From Candidatus Woesearchaeota archaeon (GTDB lineage Archaea > Nanobdellota > Nanobdellia > Woesearchaeales > JACPBV01): 27,938 nt of DNA. The stretch covers positions 1 through 27,938 of the forward strand of contig JAHWHQ010000119.1 of assembly GCA_019323195.1 (NCBI GenBank). The letters are read 5' to 3'. A program made the translations under genes and the position numbers. The notes under the pieces were generated by a model. It did not search any database. It saw nothing but the letters and a program-made list of their open reading frames with translations, and was not told where the DNA came from. Positions 4,912 through 13,417 of the stretch are shown here, piece by piece. Each line of letters opens with the position of its first letter. Within the stretch, counting starts at the first letter, position 1.

Positions 4912-6681
4912 ATGGAATACATAAAATTAGTAGAAATCTATGAGAAACTGGAGAAAACAACCAAGAGACTGGAGAAGACGCATATCATCTCTGAATTTCT
5001 TAAGAAAACAGATGCAGAGAATCTTCCAATAATAACGCTTCTTCTGCAGGGAAAACTGTTCCCTAACTGGGATGAGAATAAGACAGGGGTTGCGTCAAGG
5101 CTTATATTAAAGGCGATCAATACCGCAACAGGAATAAACGCTTCAAGGATAGAGCATGAATGGAAAAATACCGGCGACCTAGGGATAACTGCAGAGAACC
5201 TGGTTGGAAAAAAGAGGCAGTCTACCTTATTCTCACACGAGCTTTCTGTTAAAAAGGTGTTCAATAACCTCAGGAAACTGGCGGTATTAGAGGGGGCAGG
5301 TACAGTAGACAAGAAGATGAAGCTTATCGCTGAGCTGTTGACTTCTGCAAAACCTATGGAAGCCAAGTATATAGTAAGGACTGTACTGGAGGAATTAAGG
5401 GTAGGTGTAGGGGAGGGAAGCCTGAGGGATGCTATCGTATGGGCATTTTTCGGGGATAAGATCGGGCTGAAGTACATGTCAGAGAATAAGATAGAGATAA
5501 AAAGCAGAGAGGAATACAAAAGATATATCGATGCTGTACAAAAGGCGTATGATGTTACAAATGACTTCTCTTCTGTTGCTGCTTCTGCCAAGAAAGAGGG
5601 GCTTAGAGGACTGGATGACAGCGGAATTGAGGTGTTCAGGCCGTTAAAGGTTATGCTTGCCCTGAAGGTCAAGGATATTGAGGAAGGGTTTGAGAGGTGC
5701 GGAAAACCAGCGGATATAGAGTATAAGCTGGACGGGTTCAGGATACAGGCGCATAAGGAGGGAGACAAGATAAGGCTGTTTACAAGGCGGCTTGAGGATG
5801 TTACTGCACAGTTTCCGGATGTTGTGGAGTATGTAAAAAAGAACATCAAAGGAAAAAGCTTTATAATCGACTCAGAGGCGGCAGGGTTTGACCCAAAGAC
5901 AGGAAAATACCTGCCGTTCCAGAAAATCTCACAAAGGATAAAAAGGAAGTATAACATAAATGAGATGGCAAAAATGTTCCCTGTTGAGATGAATGTCTTT
6001 GATGTCCTTTATTACAATGGAAAGAATATGATCAAAGAGGGGTTTAAGAAAAGAAGGGAGCTTATCGAGAAGATCGTCACCAGCAGGAAAAGGAAGATAG
6101 TTGTGGTCAAGAACCTTATAAGCCCTGATGCAAAAAAAGCGGAGGAGTTCTATAAGGAAAGCATGGAGGAAGGGAATGAGGGAGTTATGTTCAAGAAGCT
6201 CGATGCGCCGTACAAGCCAGGGGCAAGGGTAGGGTTTATGGTAAAGCTAAAAGGGGTGCAGGAAGGGCTTGATGTTGTTATAACTGCGGCAGAATGGGGG
6301 GAAGGAAAAAGGGCAAGATGGCTTAGCTCATTCACTATAGCATGCATAGACAAGGATGGAAGATTCCTTGACATAGGAAAGGTAGGGACTGGAATAAAGG
6401 AAAAGGCAGATGAAGGTGTCAGCTTTGAGGAACTGACAAAGCTGCTGAAGCCGCTAATCAAGTCTGAAAAAGGGAAAACAGCAATAATAAGGCCAAAGAT
6501 AGTTATAGAGGTTACCTATGAAGAGATACAGAAAAGCCCTACTTATTCATCGGGCTATGCATTAAGGTTCCCAAGGTTCAAGCAGCTGAGGAATATGGAC
6601 AAGAGAGCAAGAGATATAGTTACGCTGGACGAGATTGAGGATATGTATTTCGGGCAGAGAAAGTCGGCAGCTAAGAAATAG
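4912..6681 (+). CDS. lig: ATP-dependent DNA ligase
   Basis: 589 residues, the usual size of archaeal replicative ligase I. The N-terminal DNA-binding domain spans about 1-215. The adenylation domain begins with motif I, EYKLDGFR (Lys272 is the residue that carries AMP), then the RxDG-like helix IRLFTRR, motif III (FIIDSEAAGFD, near 317), FDVLYYNG (near 360), motif IV EGVMFK (near 419) and motif V MVKLKG (near 439). The OB-fold domain follows to the end, with RFPRFKQLR (motif VI) near 565. It seals nicks and joins Okazaki fragments. The ATG is at the expected start of transcription from the palindromic TATA, so the message is probably leaderless. Confidence 0.96.
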   Translation: MEYIKLVEIYEKLEKTTKRLEKTHIISEFLKKTDAENLPIITLLLQGKLFPNWDENKTGVASRLILKAINTATGINASRIEHEWKNTGDLGITAENLVGKKRQSTLFSHELSVKKVFNNLRKLAVLEGAGTVDKKMKLIAELLTSAKPMEAKYIVRTVLEELRVGVGEGSLRDAIVWAFFGDKIGLKYMSENKIEIKSREEYKRYIDAVQKAYDVTNDFSSVAASAKKEGLRGLDDSGIEVFRPLKVMLALKVKDIEEGFERCGKPADIEYKLDGFRIQAHKEGDKIRLFTRRLEDVTAQFPDVVEYVKKNIKGKSFIIDSEAAGFDPKTGKYLPFQKISQRIKRKYNINEMAKMFPVEMNVFDVLYYNGKNMIKEGFKKRRELIEKIVTSRKRKIVVVKNLISPDAKKAEEFYKESMEEGNEGVMFKKLDAPYKPGARVGFMVKLKGVQEGLDVVITAAEWGEGKRARWLSSFTIACIDKDGRFLDIGKVGTGIKEKADEGVSFEELTKLLKPLIKSEKGKTAIIRPKIVIEVTYEEIQKSPTYSSGYALRFPRFKQLRNMDKRARDIVTLDEIEDMYFGQRKSAAKK

Positions 6682-6712
6682 ATTTCTTGACTCTATAAAA
6701 TTTGATGGCAAC

Positions 6713-6739
6713 CTTCATTTTATGGATGAAGCCATAAAA
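6713..6739 (+). promoter_or_regulatory. two mutually exclusive hairpins upstream of mgtE
   Basis: Four blocks follow with no spacers: CTTCAT (6713-6718), TTTATGG (6719-6725), ATGAAG (6726-6731), CCATAAA (6732-6738). The first pairs with the third, the second with the fourth. Both cannot form fully together, so this is a bistable element. It may be the lig terminator, an operator, or an mgtE control element. A TATA (CTATAAAATT, 6693-6702) lies upstream and another A/T-rich TATA candidate (6741-6757) downstream. Confidence 0.45.
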
Positions 6740-6777
6740 CAATAAAATTTATTAATAAAACCTGTAATAGGGTTGGT

Positions 6778-8121
6778 ATGAGCGGTTATGATATTAACCT
6801 GATAAGGGAACTTCTTGAGAAGGATAAGACAGAGAAGGTCAAAGGTATAATCAGCGGGATGGAGGTAAGGGACCTGGCTTTCTTAATCGAGCAGCTAAAT
6901 GAAAAGGAGAAGATAAAGCTCTATCTCCTGATCCCGACAAAGATCTCTTCTGATGTGCTGCTTGAATTGAGCAAACATTCCAGGAAATTTATCCTCAAGA
7001 GCCTGAAAGACAAGTACATAGTATCGATGATAGAGAAGACAGAGTCTGATGATTCGGCGGATATCCTGGGTGAATTTTCAGAGAAAAAGGTAAGGAAGAT
7101 ATTCGCAAACCTTACAAAGAAGAAGAAGGAGGCAGTAGAGCAGCTGATAAAGTATGAGAAGGATACGGCAGGGGGAATCATGCAGTCAGAGCTACTGGAG
7201 CTGCCCGGAACAATAAAGGTCAAGGAGGCTATTAATCTTATAAAAGACAAGATCAAGGGGATTGAAGGGGTTAATTATGTATACATCACTGACAAGAACG
7301 ACAAGCTGAAAGGGGTAATAACGATACAGAGCCTTATAACGCATTCACCCAACAAGAGGCTTTACCAGATCATGAACAAGGATGTGGTCAAGGTAAGCCC
7401 TGAGCTTGACAAGGAGAAGGTGGCTGAGGTATTCAGGAAGGAGGACCTCTTCGCTGTGCCTGTCGTGGACAAGAGGAACATGCTGCTTGGAAGGGTTACT
7501 GTTGATGATGTATTGGATGTTATGGGGGAGGAGGCTACTGAAGACATGTTAAGGATTGCAGGCGTGCATCCTGATGAAAGCGTGTTTGACCCATGGAGGA
7601 AATCGCTGAAAAGCAGGCTGCCATGGCTTATGGTAAACCTTCTTACTGTCATGATCGCTGCTCTTGTTGTCTATCTTTTTGAAGGCACGCTGCAAAAGGT
7701 GATAATACTGGCAGCGTTCCTTCCTGTCATTGCAGGGATGGGGGGAAATGCAGGGACGCAGACGCTTACGCTTGTTGTCAGGAGCATTGCATTAAACCAG
7801 CTTAACCTGGATAATTATAAGAAAGTGCTTTTCAAGGAGATCTTACTTGGCCTGATAAACGGGCTGGTAACAGGGGTAATAACAGCTGTTATAGCTTATT
7901 TCTGGATAGGAAATTTCATGATAGGGGTTGTAATCACACTTGCAATGGTGATCAACCTTGTTGTGGCTGCTCTTGTGGGAACTTGCATACCTCTGCTGCT
8001 GAAATTTTTCAAAATCGACCCTGCGGTTGCGTCATGCATCTTCATAACCACCTTTACAGACATCATAGGATTTTTTTCACTTCTGGGGATAGCAAGCCTG
8101 CTTATCCACTGGCTGATCTGA
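6778..8121 (+). CDS. mgtE: MgtE-family magnesium transporter
   Basis: 447 residues with full MgtE architecture: a helical N domain (about 1-125), a tandem CBS pair (about 126-255, including VYITDKNDKLKGVITI and DLFAVPVVDKRNMLLGRVT), a connecting plug helix, and five membrane helices (about 283-447). The signature GMGGNAGTQTL (about 322-332) and the conserved pore Asp region TTFTDIIGFFSL near 425 are present. In characterised members, Mg2+ binding to the cytosolic domains closes the channel, so it is self-regulating. It stands alone on the plus strand, tail to tail with hisF (14 bp between). Start: ATG 6778; the G-rich GGGTTGG just upstream is a weak binding site. Confidence 0.95.
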   Translation: MSGYDINLIRELLEKDKTEKVKGIISGMEVRDLAFLIEQLNEKEKIKLYLLIPTKISSDVLLELSKHSRKFILKSLKDKYIVSMIEKTESDDSADILGEFSEKKVRKIFANLTKKKKEAVEQLIKYEKDTAGGIMQSELLELPGTIKVKEAINLIKDKIKGIEGVNYVYITDKNDKLKGVITIQSLITHSPNKRLYQIMNKDVVKVSPELDKEKVAEVFRKEDLFAVPVVDKRNMLLGRVTVDDVLDVMGEEATEDMLRIAGVHPDESVFDPWRKSLKSRLPWLMVNLLTVMIAALVVYLFEGTLQKVIILAAFLPVIAGMGGNAGTQTLTLVVRSIALNQLNLDNYKKVLFKEILLGLINGLVTGVITAVIAYFWIGNFMIGVVITLAMVINLVVAALVGTCIPLLLKFFKIDPAVASCIFITTFTDIIGFFSLLGIASLLIHWLI

Positions 8122-8135
8122 TAAAGAAATGGTAA

Positions 8136-8897
8136 CTATCTTACGATTATATTGCTATCCTTAAGGTAATCCTTAATCTCGCTTATGGTGTATTTTCCAT
8201 AATGGAAGATAGAAGCAGCTAAGGCAGCGTCTGCTTTTCCTTTCTTAAAAGCCTCTAAGAAATGTTCAGGCTTGCCTACACCGCCAGAGGCTATTACAGG
8301 GATGCTTGACTTTTCACTTATCTTTCTGGTTATAGGAAGGTCAAAGCCGAGCTTTGTGCCGTCCCTTTCCATGGATGTCAAAAGGATCTCTCCTGCTCCC
8401 AGTCTTTCAGCTTTTTGCGCCCATTCCAAGGCATCTATTCCTGTGGGCTTTCTTCCTCCGTATGTAACAACCTCGTATCTGCTTCTGGTCTTATCGGTCT
8501 TTTTTACATCCATCGCCAGGACAATGCACTGAGAGCCGAACTTTTTCGAGCCTTGTTTTATCAACTGCGGATTTTCAACAGCAGAGGTGTTTATGCTTAT
8601 CTTGTCTGCACCTGCATTTAGGATCTCTCTAATATCATCCAGGGTTCTTATGCCGCCGCCTACTGTGAATGGGATGAAGATCTGCCTAGCGACATTCCTT
8701 ACCACATCAATAAGGATGTTTCTTTTTTGGTGAGAGGCGGTTATGTCAAGAAAGACAAGCTCATCTACTCCCTGGCTGTTATATTCTTTGGCTAACTCTA
8801 TAGGGTCGCCTGCGTCTTTTATGTTTATGAATTTAGTCCCTTTCACAACACGTCCTGCATCTATGTCAAGGCAGGCAATTATGCGTTTGGCTAGCAT
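8136..8897 (-). CDS. hisF: imidazole glycerol phosphate synthase, cyclase subunit HisF
   Basis: 253-residue TIM barrel. MLAKRIIACLDIDAGRVVKG carries the first catalytic Asp (Asp11). VLAMDVKK near 126-133 supplies the second (D130 region). Phosphate-binding loops TVGGGIRTLDD (about 79-89) and IASGGVGKPEHF (about 200-211) and the GGRKPTGIDALEWA motif are intact. It uses ammonia made by HisH to convert PRFAR into imidazole glycerol phosphate and AICAR. The start ATG overlaps the hisH stop by 7 bp (8891-8897), so the two are translationally coupled. No other histidine gene is seen nearby. The motifs are those of true HisF rather than the related sugar-modification proteins. Confidence 0.95.
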   Translation of the reverse strand: MLAKRIIACLDIDAGRVVKGTKFINIKDAGDPIELAKEYNSQGVDELVFLDITASHQKRNILIDVVRNVARQIFIPFTVGGGIRTLDDIREILNAGADKISINTSAVENPQLIKQGSKKFGSQCIVLAMDVKKTDKTRSRYEVVTYGGRKPTGIDALEWAQKAERLGAGEILLTSMERDGTKLGFDLPITRKISEKSSIPVIASGGVGKPEHFLEAFKKGKADAALAASIFHYGKYTISEIKDYLKDSNIIVR

Positions 8898-9490
8898 TTT
8901 ACAAAATTCTCCAGGAGCTTCAATCCTACATCACCCGACCTTTCCGGGTGGAACTGAACTGCAAAGATGTTGTCTTTGACTATTGAACTTACAAAATCAA
9001 TGCCATAACCGGTTTTTGTCAGGATTATTTCCTTATCCTTAGGGTCTACATAATAAGAATGGACAAAGTAAAGATAAGAGTTGTCTTTTATGTCCTGGAG
9101 TAAGCTATTTTTTTTAACGATGCTTATTGAGTTCCATCCTATCTGGGGTATCTTAAGGGTTTTACTTCTGAATCTTCTGCATTTTCCTTTCAGAACTGAA
9201 AGGCCTTTTATGCTGGGAGATTCCTCTGAGCCTTCAAAAAGCACCTGAAGGCCAAGGCAGATTCCTAAGTAGGGTTTCTTGCTGATCTCTTTTTTTAATG
9301 GTTCAAACAAACCTTTGCTTTTTAATGAATCTATACAGCTGCCAAAAGAGCCTACGCCTGGGAAGAGCATCTTGTCCGCTTTTTCCAGGTCTGAGGGCTT
9401 GTCTGTTACCTTATAGCCGGCTTTAAGGTAGTCTAAGGCGTTGGTTATTGATTTTAGGTTGCCTGCTCCGTAGTCTATTACTGCTATCAT
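8891..9490 (-). CDS. hisH: imidazole glycerol phosphate synthase, glutaminase subunit HisH
   Basis: 199-residue class-I glutamine amidotransferase: MIAVIDYGAGNLKSITNAL start, nucleophile in GICLGLQVLFEGSEE (Cys near 77) and the His/Glu pair in AVQFHPERSG near 178-187, so the catalytic triad is complete. It hydrolyses glutamine and channels ammonia through the HisF barrel. A minus-strand TATA (TTTATAAAA, 9512-9520) sits about 25 nt before the ATG and there is no Shine-Dalgarno, so hisHF is probably a leaderless two-gene operon. Confidence 0.95.
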   Translation of the reverse strand: MIAVIDYGAGNLKSITNALDYLKAGYKVTDKPSDLEKADKMLFPGVGSFGSCIDSLKSKGLFEPLKKEISKKPYLGICLGLQVLFEGSEESPSIKGLSVLKGKCRRFRSKTLKIPQIGWNSISIVKKNSLLQDIKDNSYLYFVHSYYVDPKDKEIILTKTGYGIDFVSSIVKDNIFAVQFHPERSGDVGLKLLENFVKC

Positions 9491-9511
9491 AGAGCCAGAA
9501 GAATAAGGGGC

Positions 9512-9520
9512 TTTTATAAA
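9512..9520 (-). promoter_or_regulatory. TATA box of hisHF
   Basis: Minus-strand TTTATAAAA is centred about 26 nt upstream of the hisH ATG, the spacing expected for a leaderless archaeal message. Confidence 0.55.
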
Positions 9521-9614
9521 GTTATCTGTGGATTTTTGGGTTTTGGGTTTTGAGACACTAAGTTTTAAGAGAGGTTATTAGTTTATTGAGAATATTTTTT
9601 CAAAACTGTTAAGT

Positions 9615-11333
9615 CTATTTCATACAACTCCTGATAAAGCCGTAGAATAAAGGCGCTGGGTTTGTTAATGTGCTCTTGAATTCCGGATGCGACTGGGTTG
9701 CTATGAAGAAACCGTTCTTTGGAAGCTCTAAAAACTCCATGAGCCTTGCCCTGTCTTTCCTTGTATGGTAGCCTGAGAACATCAAGCCTTTTTCTTCCAG
9801 CTTGGATATGAATCTGGGGTTTACTTCATACCTGTGCCTGTGACGTTCCAGGATGGTTTTCCTGCCCTTTTCCAATATTCCCAGCCTGAATGAGCTGTCT
9901 GTTTTTCCTTTTAACGCCTCGATCCTTTTCTTGTCTTCCAGGATCCTGCCTGTCTCCTGATATAAAGAAAGAACTCTTGAATTTTCCTTCAATATTGCAG
10001 CATAGGAGCCTAAACGCATGGTGCCGCCGTACATGCTTTCCTTTAACAGCTTTTTCTGCGAAGGAAGGATGTCAATAACCGGATATCTTGTCTTTTTGTT
10101 GACCTCGGTTGTGTTGGCATCTTCCATGCCGCATAGGTCCCTTGCATATTCAATCACTGCCAGCTGGAAGCCGTAGCATAGGCCTAAGAAGGGGATGTTG
10201 TTTTCCCGAACAAACCTTATCGCCCTTATCTTTCCCTCTACACCTGAAGAGCCGAAACCACCAGGGATGATAAGGCCGTTATAGCCCTTCAATTCATCTA
10301 ATCTCTTTTCGTCTTTTTCAAATGATTTTGAGTCGATCCATTCGATTTTGATCTTAGCATTGAGGTTTGCTGCTGCATGGAGCAGCGCCTGGTTTATCGA
10401 GATGTAGGAATCTGCCAGCTTAAAATCGCCGATGTCAACGTATTTGCCGACCATTGCTATCTTTATCTCTTTCCTGTTATTGACAGAGGCTTCTACAAGC
10501 TTTTTCCACTTTGTCCAGTCTGGGCTTTTCCTTGGCTTAAGACTGAACTCATCAAGGATCTTTAAGCCTAATTTTTCCTTTTCAAGGTCCAAAGGAATCC
10601 TGTAAATAGTGTCAATATCAGGCTCTGAGATGACATAGTCCGAGCGTATATTCGCATAGGTCTCTATCTTTTTCTTCCTTACATCATCCAATGCTTTTTT
10701 TGCCCTGCATATGATAAAATCCGGTATTATTCCATGCTCTGTCAGCATCCTTATGGCCTGCTGGGTGGGCTTTGTTTTCATCTCCACTATATGGGAAGGG
10801 ACTGGAAGATATGTTATCAATATGTAAATGATGTTTTCCTTGCCTATCTCCCTTTCAAGGCTTTTCATCGAAAAAAGGAAGGGGACATTTTCATAGTCGC
10901 CTATCGTTCCTCCTATCTCTACCAAGCAGAAATCATAGTTCTTAGAGGATTCAAGGATCCTCCTCTTTATCTCGTCAGGGATGTGAGGTATGAACTGGAC
11001 GGTCTTGCCAAGGTATTTTCCTGCCCTTTCATTGTCAATGACTTTCTTGTAGATCTGGCCGGTGGTTATGTTGTTTGTCCGGGAGATGTTTATGCCAAGA
11101 AACCTTTCATAATTGCCAAGGTCCTGGTCAATCTCACCGCCGTCATCTGTGACCCAGACCTCGCCGTGCTCTGTAGGCCTTAATGTTCCGGCATCATAAT
11201 TTATGTAGGGGTCTATCTTTACAGCTGTAACCTTGTAGCCGTATTCCTGGAGGATCTTTCCGATGGAAGCGGTCGTCACTCCCTTGCCTACACCAGATAT
11301 TACGCCTCCTGCTATAACAATGATCTTAACCAT
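9615..11333 (-). CDS. pyrG: CTP synthase
   Basis: 572 residues, somewhat longer than the usual 530-545. The amidoligase half (about 1-275) has IIVIAGGVISGVGKGVTTASIG, DPYINYDAGT, EHGEVWVTDDGGE and EIGGTIGD. The glutaminase half (about 300-572) has the oxyanion loop GGFGSSGVEGK, the nucleophile loop GLCYGFQLAVIEYA (Cys near 392) and SHPEFKST with His and Glu. It aminates UTP to CTP using glutamine and ATP. The ATG (11331-11333) lies about 40 nt downstream of a plausible TATA (GGTTTATTAA on the minus strand, near 11369-11380). It is separated from hisH by 124 bp and so may have its own promoter. Confidence 0.96.
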   Translation of the reverse strand: MVKIIVIAGGVISGVGKGVTTASIGKILQEYGYKVTAVKIDPYINYDAGTLRPTEHGEVWVTDDGGEIDQDLGNYERFLGINISRTNNITTGQIYKKVIDNERAGKYLGKTVQFIPHIPDEIKRRILESSKNYDFCLVEIGGTIGDYENVPFLFSMKSLEREIGKENIIYILITYLPVPSHIVEMKTKPTQQAIRMLTEHGIIPDFIICRAKKALDDVRKKKIETYANIRSDYVISEPDIDTIYRIPLDLEKEKLGLKILDEFSLKPRKSPDWTKWKKLVEASVNNRKEIKIAMVGKYVDIGDFKLADSYISINQALLHAAANLNAKIKIEWIDSKSFEKDEKRLDELKGYNGLIIPGGFGSSGVEGKIRAIRFVRENNIPFLGLCYGFQLAVIEYARDLCGMEDANTTEVNKKTRYPVIDILPSQKKLLKESMYGGTMRLGSYAAILKENSRVLSLYQETGRILEDKKRIEALKGKTDSSFRLGILEKGRKTILERHRHRYEVNPRFISKLEEKGLMFSGYHTRKDRARLMEFLELPKNGFFIATQSHPEFKSTLTNPAPLFYGFIRSCMK

Positions 11334-11487
11334 GGATAAGCACCCCTATGCATCTCTCAGAAGAAGTCATTAATAAACCTTTTGCTTCCTGCATTAAAGA
11401 GGTATGTAGGCATTTATTTATAAATTTTGCTGATTATTGGGGGTTTTTAGGAGGATAATTCGATTTTTTGAATTTTTATTTTTTTGG

Positions 11488-11510
11488 GGTACTGTTAGTG
11501 TTTGACTGAT
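11488..11510 (+). repeat. IS1 left terminal inverted repeat
   Basis: It shares GGTA, TGTTA and TTTGACTGAT blocks with the reverse complement of 12250-12272 and is flanked by the TTTTTTGG target copy at 11480-11487. Confidence 0.88.
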
Positions 11511-11549
11511 AGAAAGTATTTTATAGTATTGTATTTAGAATACTATCTT

Positions 11550-11810
11550 ATGATAAAAAACAAACTATGCCCCAAATGCCAAACCCATTCTTTAGTCAAG
11601 AATGGTTTGACTTCAGGAAAAAAACAAAAATACCATTGCACCCATTGCGGTTGTTATGGTAGCCTGGATTCAAAAAGATACACAGAGGAGAAGAAGGAAG
11701 AGATACTAAGAGCGTACAAAGAAAGAGCCAGCTTAAGAGGGATACATCGCATATATGGTGTAGCAATTACTACTGTTCTTTATTGGATTAAAAAAAAGCA
11801 GAATTACTAG
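11550..11810 (+). CDS. insA: IS1-family InsA (DNA-binding/repressor form)
   Basis: From ATG 11550 (MIKNKLCPKC) the zero-frame product is 86 residues: a zinc-ribbon (CPKC...CTHC) followed by a helix-turn-helix region (RASLRGIHRIYGVAITTVLYWI). In IS1, InsA binds the ends and represses transposition. A frame continues 16 codons further upstream to 11502, but that would place the start inside the terminal repeat, so I chose 11550. The frame stops at TAG 11808-11810, just after a run of eight A. Confidence 0.88.
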   Translation: MIKNKLCPKCQTHSLVKNGLTSGKKQKYHCTHCGCYGSLDSKRYTEEKKEEILRAYKERASLRGIHRIYGVAITTVLYWIKKKQNY

Positions 11811-12262
11811 GATGCTTTCTTAAGACACTTCTGCCTGCAAGAACAGGAGATGTTCTTGAGTTAGATGAACAATGGTCATTCTGTATATCTAAGGAAAATC
11901 AAATTTGGTTGTGGATTGCTTTTTGTAGACGAACACAACAAGTTGTATCTTATCATCTAGGTGAAAGAACAATAGAGTCGTTTGAGAAATTCTATAATCA
12001 GATCCCACCTGAGTATGCTGCTTGCTTGTCAAGAAGTGATAAGTGGCAGGGATATAAAAGAATCCATTCGTGGTACCACAAAAGGTGTAGTAAGAAAGAA
12101 GGGGAAACGAATTATGTTGAAGGATTCAACAATCTATTAAGGCAGAGAATAGCTAGATTAACAAGGAAAACATGTGCATTCTCTAAGTCAATAGACATGC
12201 ATAAAGCTGTACTGAAAATATTCTTATATAAATATAATAATGCAAAGAAATCAGTCAAATGA
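11550..12262 (+). CDS. insB: IS1-family transposase InsAB' (made by -1 frameshift)
   Basis: A slip of -1 on the eight-A run (11790-11797, before GCA) joins insA to the following frame: the product continues KKKAELLGCFLKTLL and runs to the stop at 12260-12262, about 237 residues. The second half has the IS1-type DDE catalytic layout: LDEQW (first Asp), RSDKWQGY (second Asp) and NYVEGFNNLLRQRIARL (Glu), then SFSKS-like AFSKSIDMHK. The same programmed slip on an A-run produces transposase in IS1 of enterobacteria. Frames and slip site are seen; that slippage happens here is inference. Confidence 0.85.
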
Positions 12263-12272
12263 TAACACTACC
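12250..12272 (-). repeat. IS1 right terminal inverted repeat
   Basis: Partner of 11488-11510, followed directly by the second TTTTTTGG target copy at 12273-12280. The left part overlaps the last codons of insB, as is common in IS1. Confidence 0.88.
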
Positions 12273-12336
12273 TTTTTTGGTGCATATAAAATAAGTTACC
12301 ACTATTTAGTTATAAAAATAGAAAGATTTAAATACT

Positions 12337-12350
12337 AGAGGTTATCCTCT
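12337..12350. promoter_or_regulatory. hairpin/operator between TATA and start of the VWA-like gene
   Basis: AGAGG-TTAT-CCTCT is a perfect inverted repeat just downstream of a TATA-like GATTTAAATAC (12324-12334). Its position at the expected transcription start suits an operator. Only the symmetry is seen. Confidence 0.35.
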
Positions 12351-12382
12351 GATATATTAATTAATAAAGACGTGAAACTAAA

Positions 12383-13411
12383 ATGGCATTTTTAATAGAA
12401 TGTGGAAAACTTTTCAAAAGAAGAGGTACTGGTTTAACTACCAGAACAATGATGGGATTAAGTCTTATAGGAGCACCAATCGCTTATGAGATGTTAAACC
12501 CACCCTCACTCTCTGCTCAAGCAGTTAAACAGGCTCCTATTAAAGAAGAATTAGAGGAATTAATAAGACTTGTTGAAGAATCACCAGACCATAGGTGGGA
12601 AGAATATTCTGAAAGGTATTTTAATGAAGAGGATAAAGATAAAAACGACCCTTTCGCTCCAAAGGTGGTTGTTAGAAGGGATATGGATAATAAGAATTAT
12701 ACATCTGTTCAGATTAAAGGTGAGGAAGGTTCCTGTGTGGAGTATGGCTCAGATGGGTACAATCCGGATAATATAAATCAAAGTGAAAATATAGTTGAGT
12801 ATAAAGATGATGGCACTATTAAGCAAACAACATGGAGTAATGGTACAGCAGCCATGAAGGCTGCTGAAATTAAGCTTAGGCAAGCAATAACAAATTTCAG
12901 GAATAGATGGAAGAAACCTAGCAAAGGTTACCATATAATTGTTGATATCAGCAAAACAATGGATACTGCCTATTCTGATGTCGGCTCGTCTCTTAGCCAG
13001 GTTTTGTCTAAATATGCTGGTTCAGGCGTTAAAGTAACAGCATTAGCAGGTCGTGATAGTTTTCCTGTATATGAAGGAAATGATTCTAAAGCCGCATCCA
13101 AAAATATCACGGATTTTTTTAATAGGAATAGAGTAAATGTTAATCAGTACACTGAACTTGAGGCTTTGGCAGAAGAAGTTAAAGAAAACAAGGACCTTTC
13201 TAATGTGTATATAGTAGCAGGCCATAGTATACTTAGTGATCCGGGTGATTCATTTAGTTCAGATCTCAGAAAAAAGAATGTTCAAATTATTGAAATACAG
13301 GATCCACAATTAACCCATCTAAAATACGGCAGTAACCTTACAACAAGCGGGAACTATCATCCTATTACTGTAAATCAATTGTCAGAAACTCTTAATACTA
13401 TCTTAAAATAG
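12383..13411 (+). CDS. VWA-like protein with degenerate metal site, membrane-anchored
   Basis: 342 residues. A hydrophobic segment at about 20-37 (TTRTMMGLSLIGAPIAYEML) could be a signal anchor, followed by SLSAQA, which might serve as a cleavage site. Residues 50-180 are charged and hydrophilic. From about 181 (KGYHIIVDISKTMD) the fold looks like a von Willebrand A domain: D188-x-S190-x-T replaces the usual DxSxS, a Thr near 257 (QYTELEALAE) could be the second loop, and the third loop reads AGHSILSD, so metal binding is doubtful. Function unknown. Codon use is more AT-rich than in neighbouring guaA, consistent with an accessory gene. It is transcribed from its own promoter and IS1 sits just upstream. 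Confidence 0.55.
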   Translation: MAFLIECGKLFKRRGTGLTTRTMMGLSLIGAPIAYEMLNPPSLSAQAVKQAPIKEELEELIRLVEESPDHRWEEYSERYFNEEDKDKNDPFAPKVVVRRDMDNKNYTSVQIKGEEGSCVEYGSDGYNPDNINQSENIVEYKDDGTIKQTTWSNGTAAMKAAEIKLRQAITNFRNRWKKPSKGYHIIVDISKTMDTAYSDVGSSLSQVLSKYAGSGVKVTALAGRDSFPVYEGNDSKAASKNITDFFNRNRVNVNQYTELEALAEEVKENKDLSNVYIVAGHSILSDPGDSFSSDLRKKNVQIIEIQDPQLTHLKYGSNLTTSGNYHPITVNQLSETLNTILK

Positions 13412-13417
13412 AATAAT

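Larger units (their letters stand above)
11488..12272 (+). mobile_element. complete IS1-family insertion sequence
   Basis: 785 bp. The left end 11488-11510 (GGTACTGTTAGTGTTTGACTGAT form) matches the inverted right end 12250-12272 at about 19 of 23 positions. The bases TTTTTTGG occur on both sides (11480-11487 and 12273-12280), an 8-bp target duplication typical of IS1. Inside are insA and a -1 frameshifted insB. Ends, duplication and reading frames are intact, so the insertion looks recent and potentially active. It sits between pyrG and the VWA-like gene in an AT-rich target. Confidence 0.93.

Noticed and set aside
4938..5957. 339-residue minus-strand frame opposite the ligase
   Set aside because: It is a shadow of the strongly conserved lig coding sequence, Ser/Phe-rich as expected for an antisense reading.
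9533..9556. Repeated TTTTGGG blocks upstream of hisH
   Set aside because: Only three short imperfect copies in an AT/GT-rich spacer; no further support for a function.
11502..11549. Longer start for insA
   Set aside because: It would begin within the terminal inverted repeat; the conserved zinc-ribbon starts right after the ATG at 11550.
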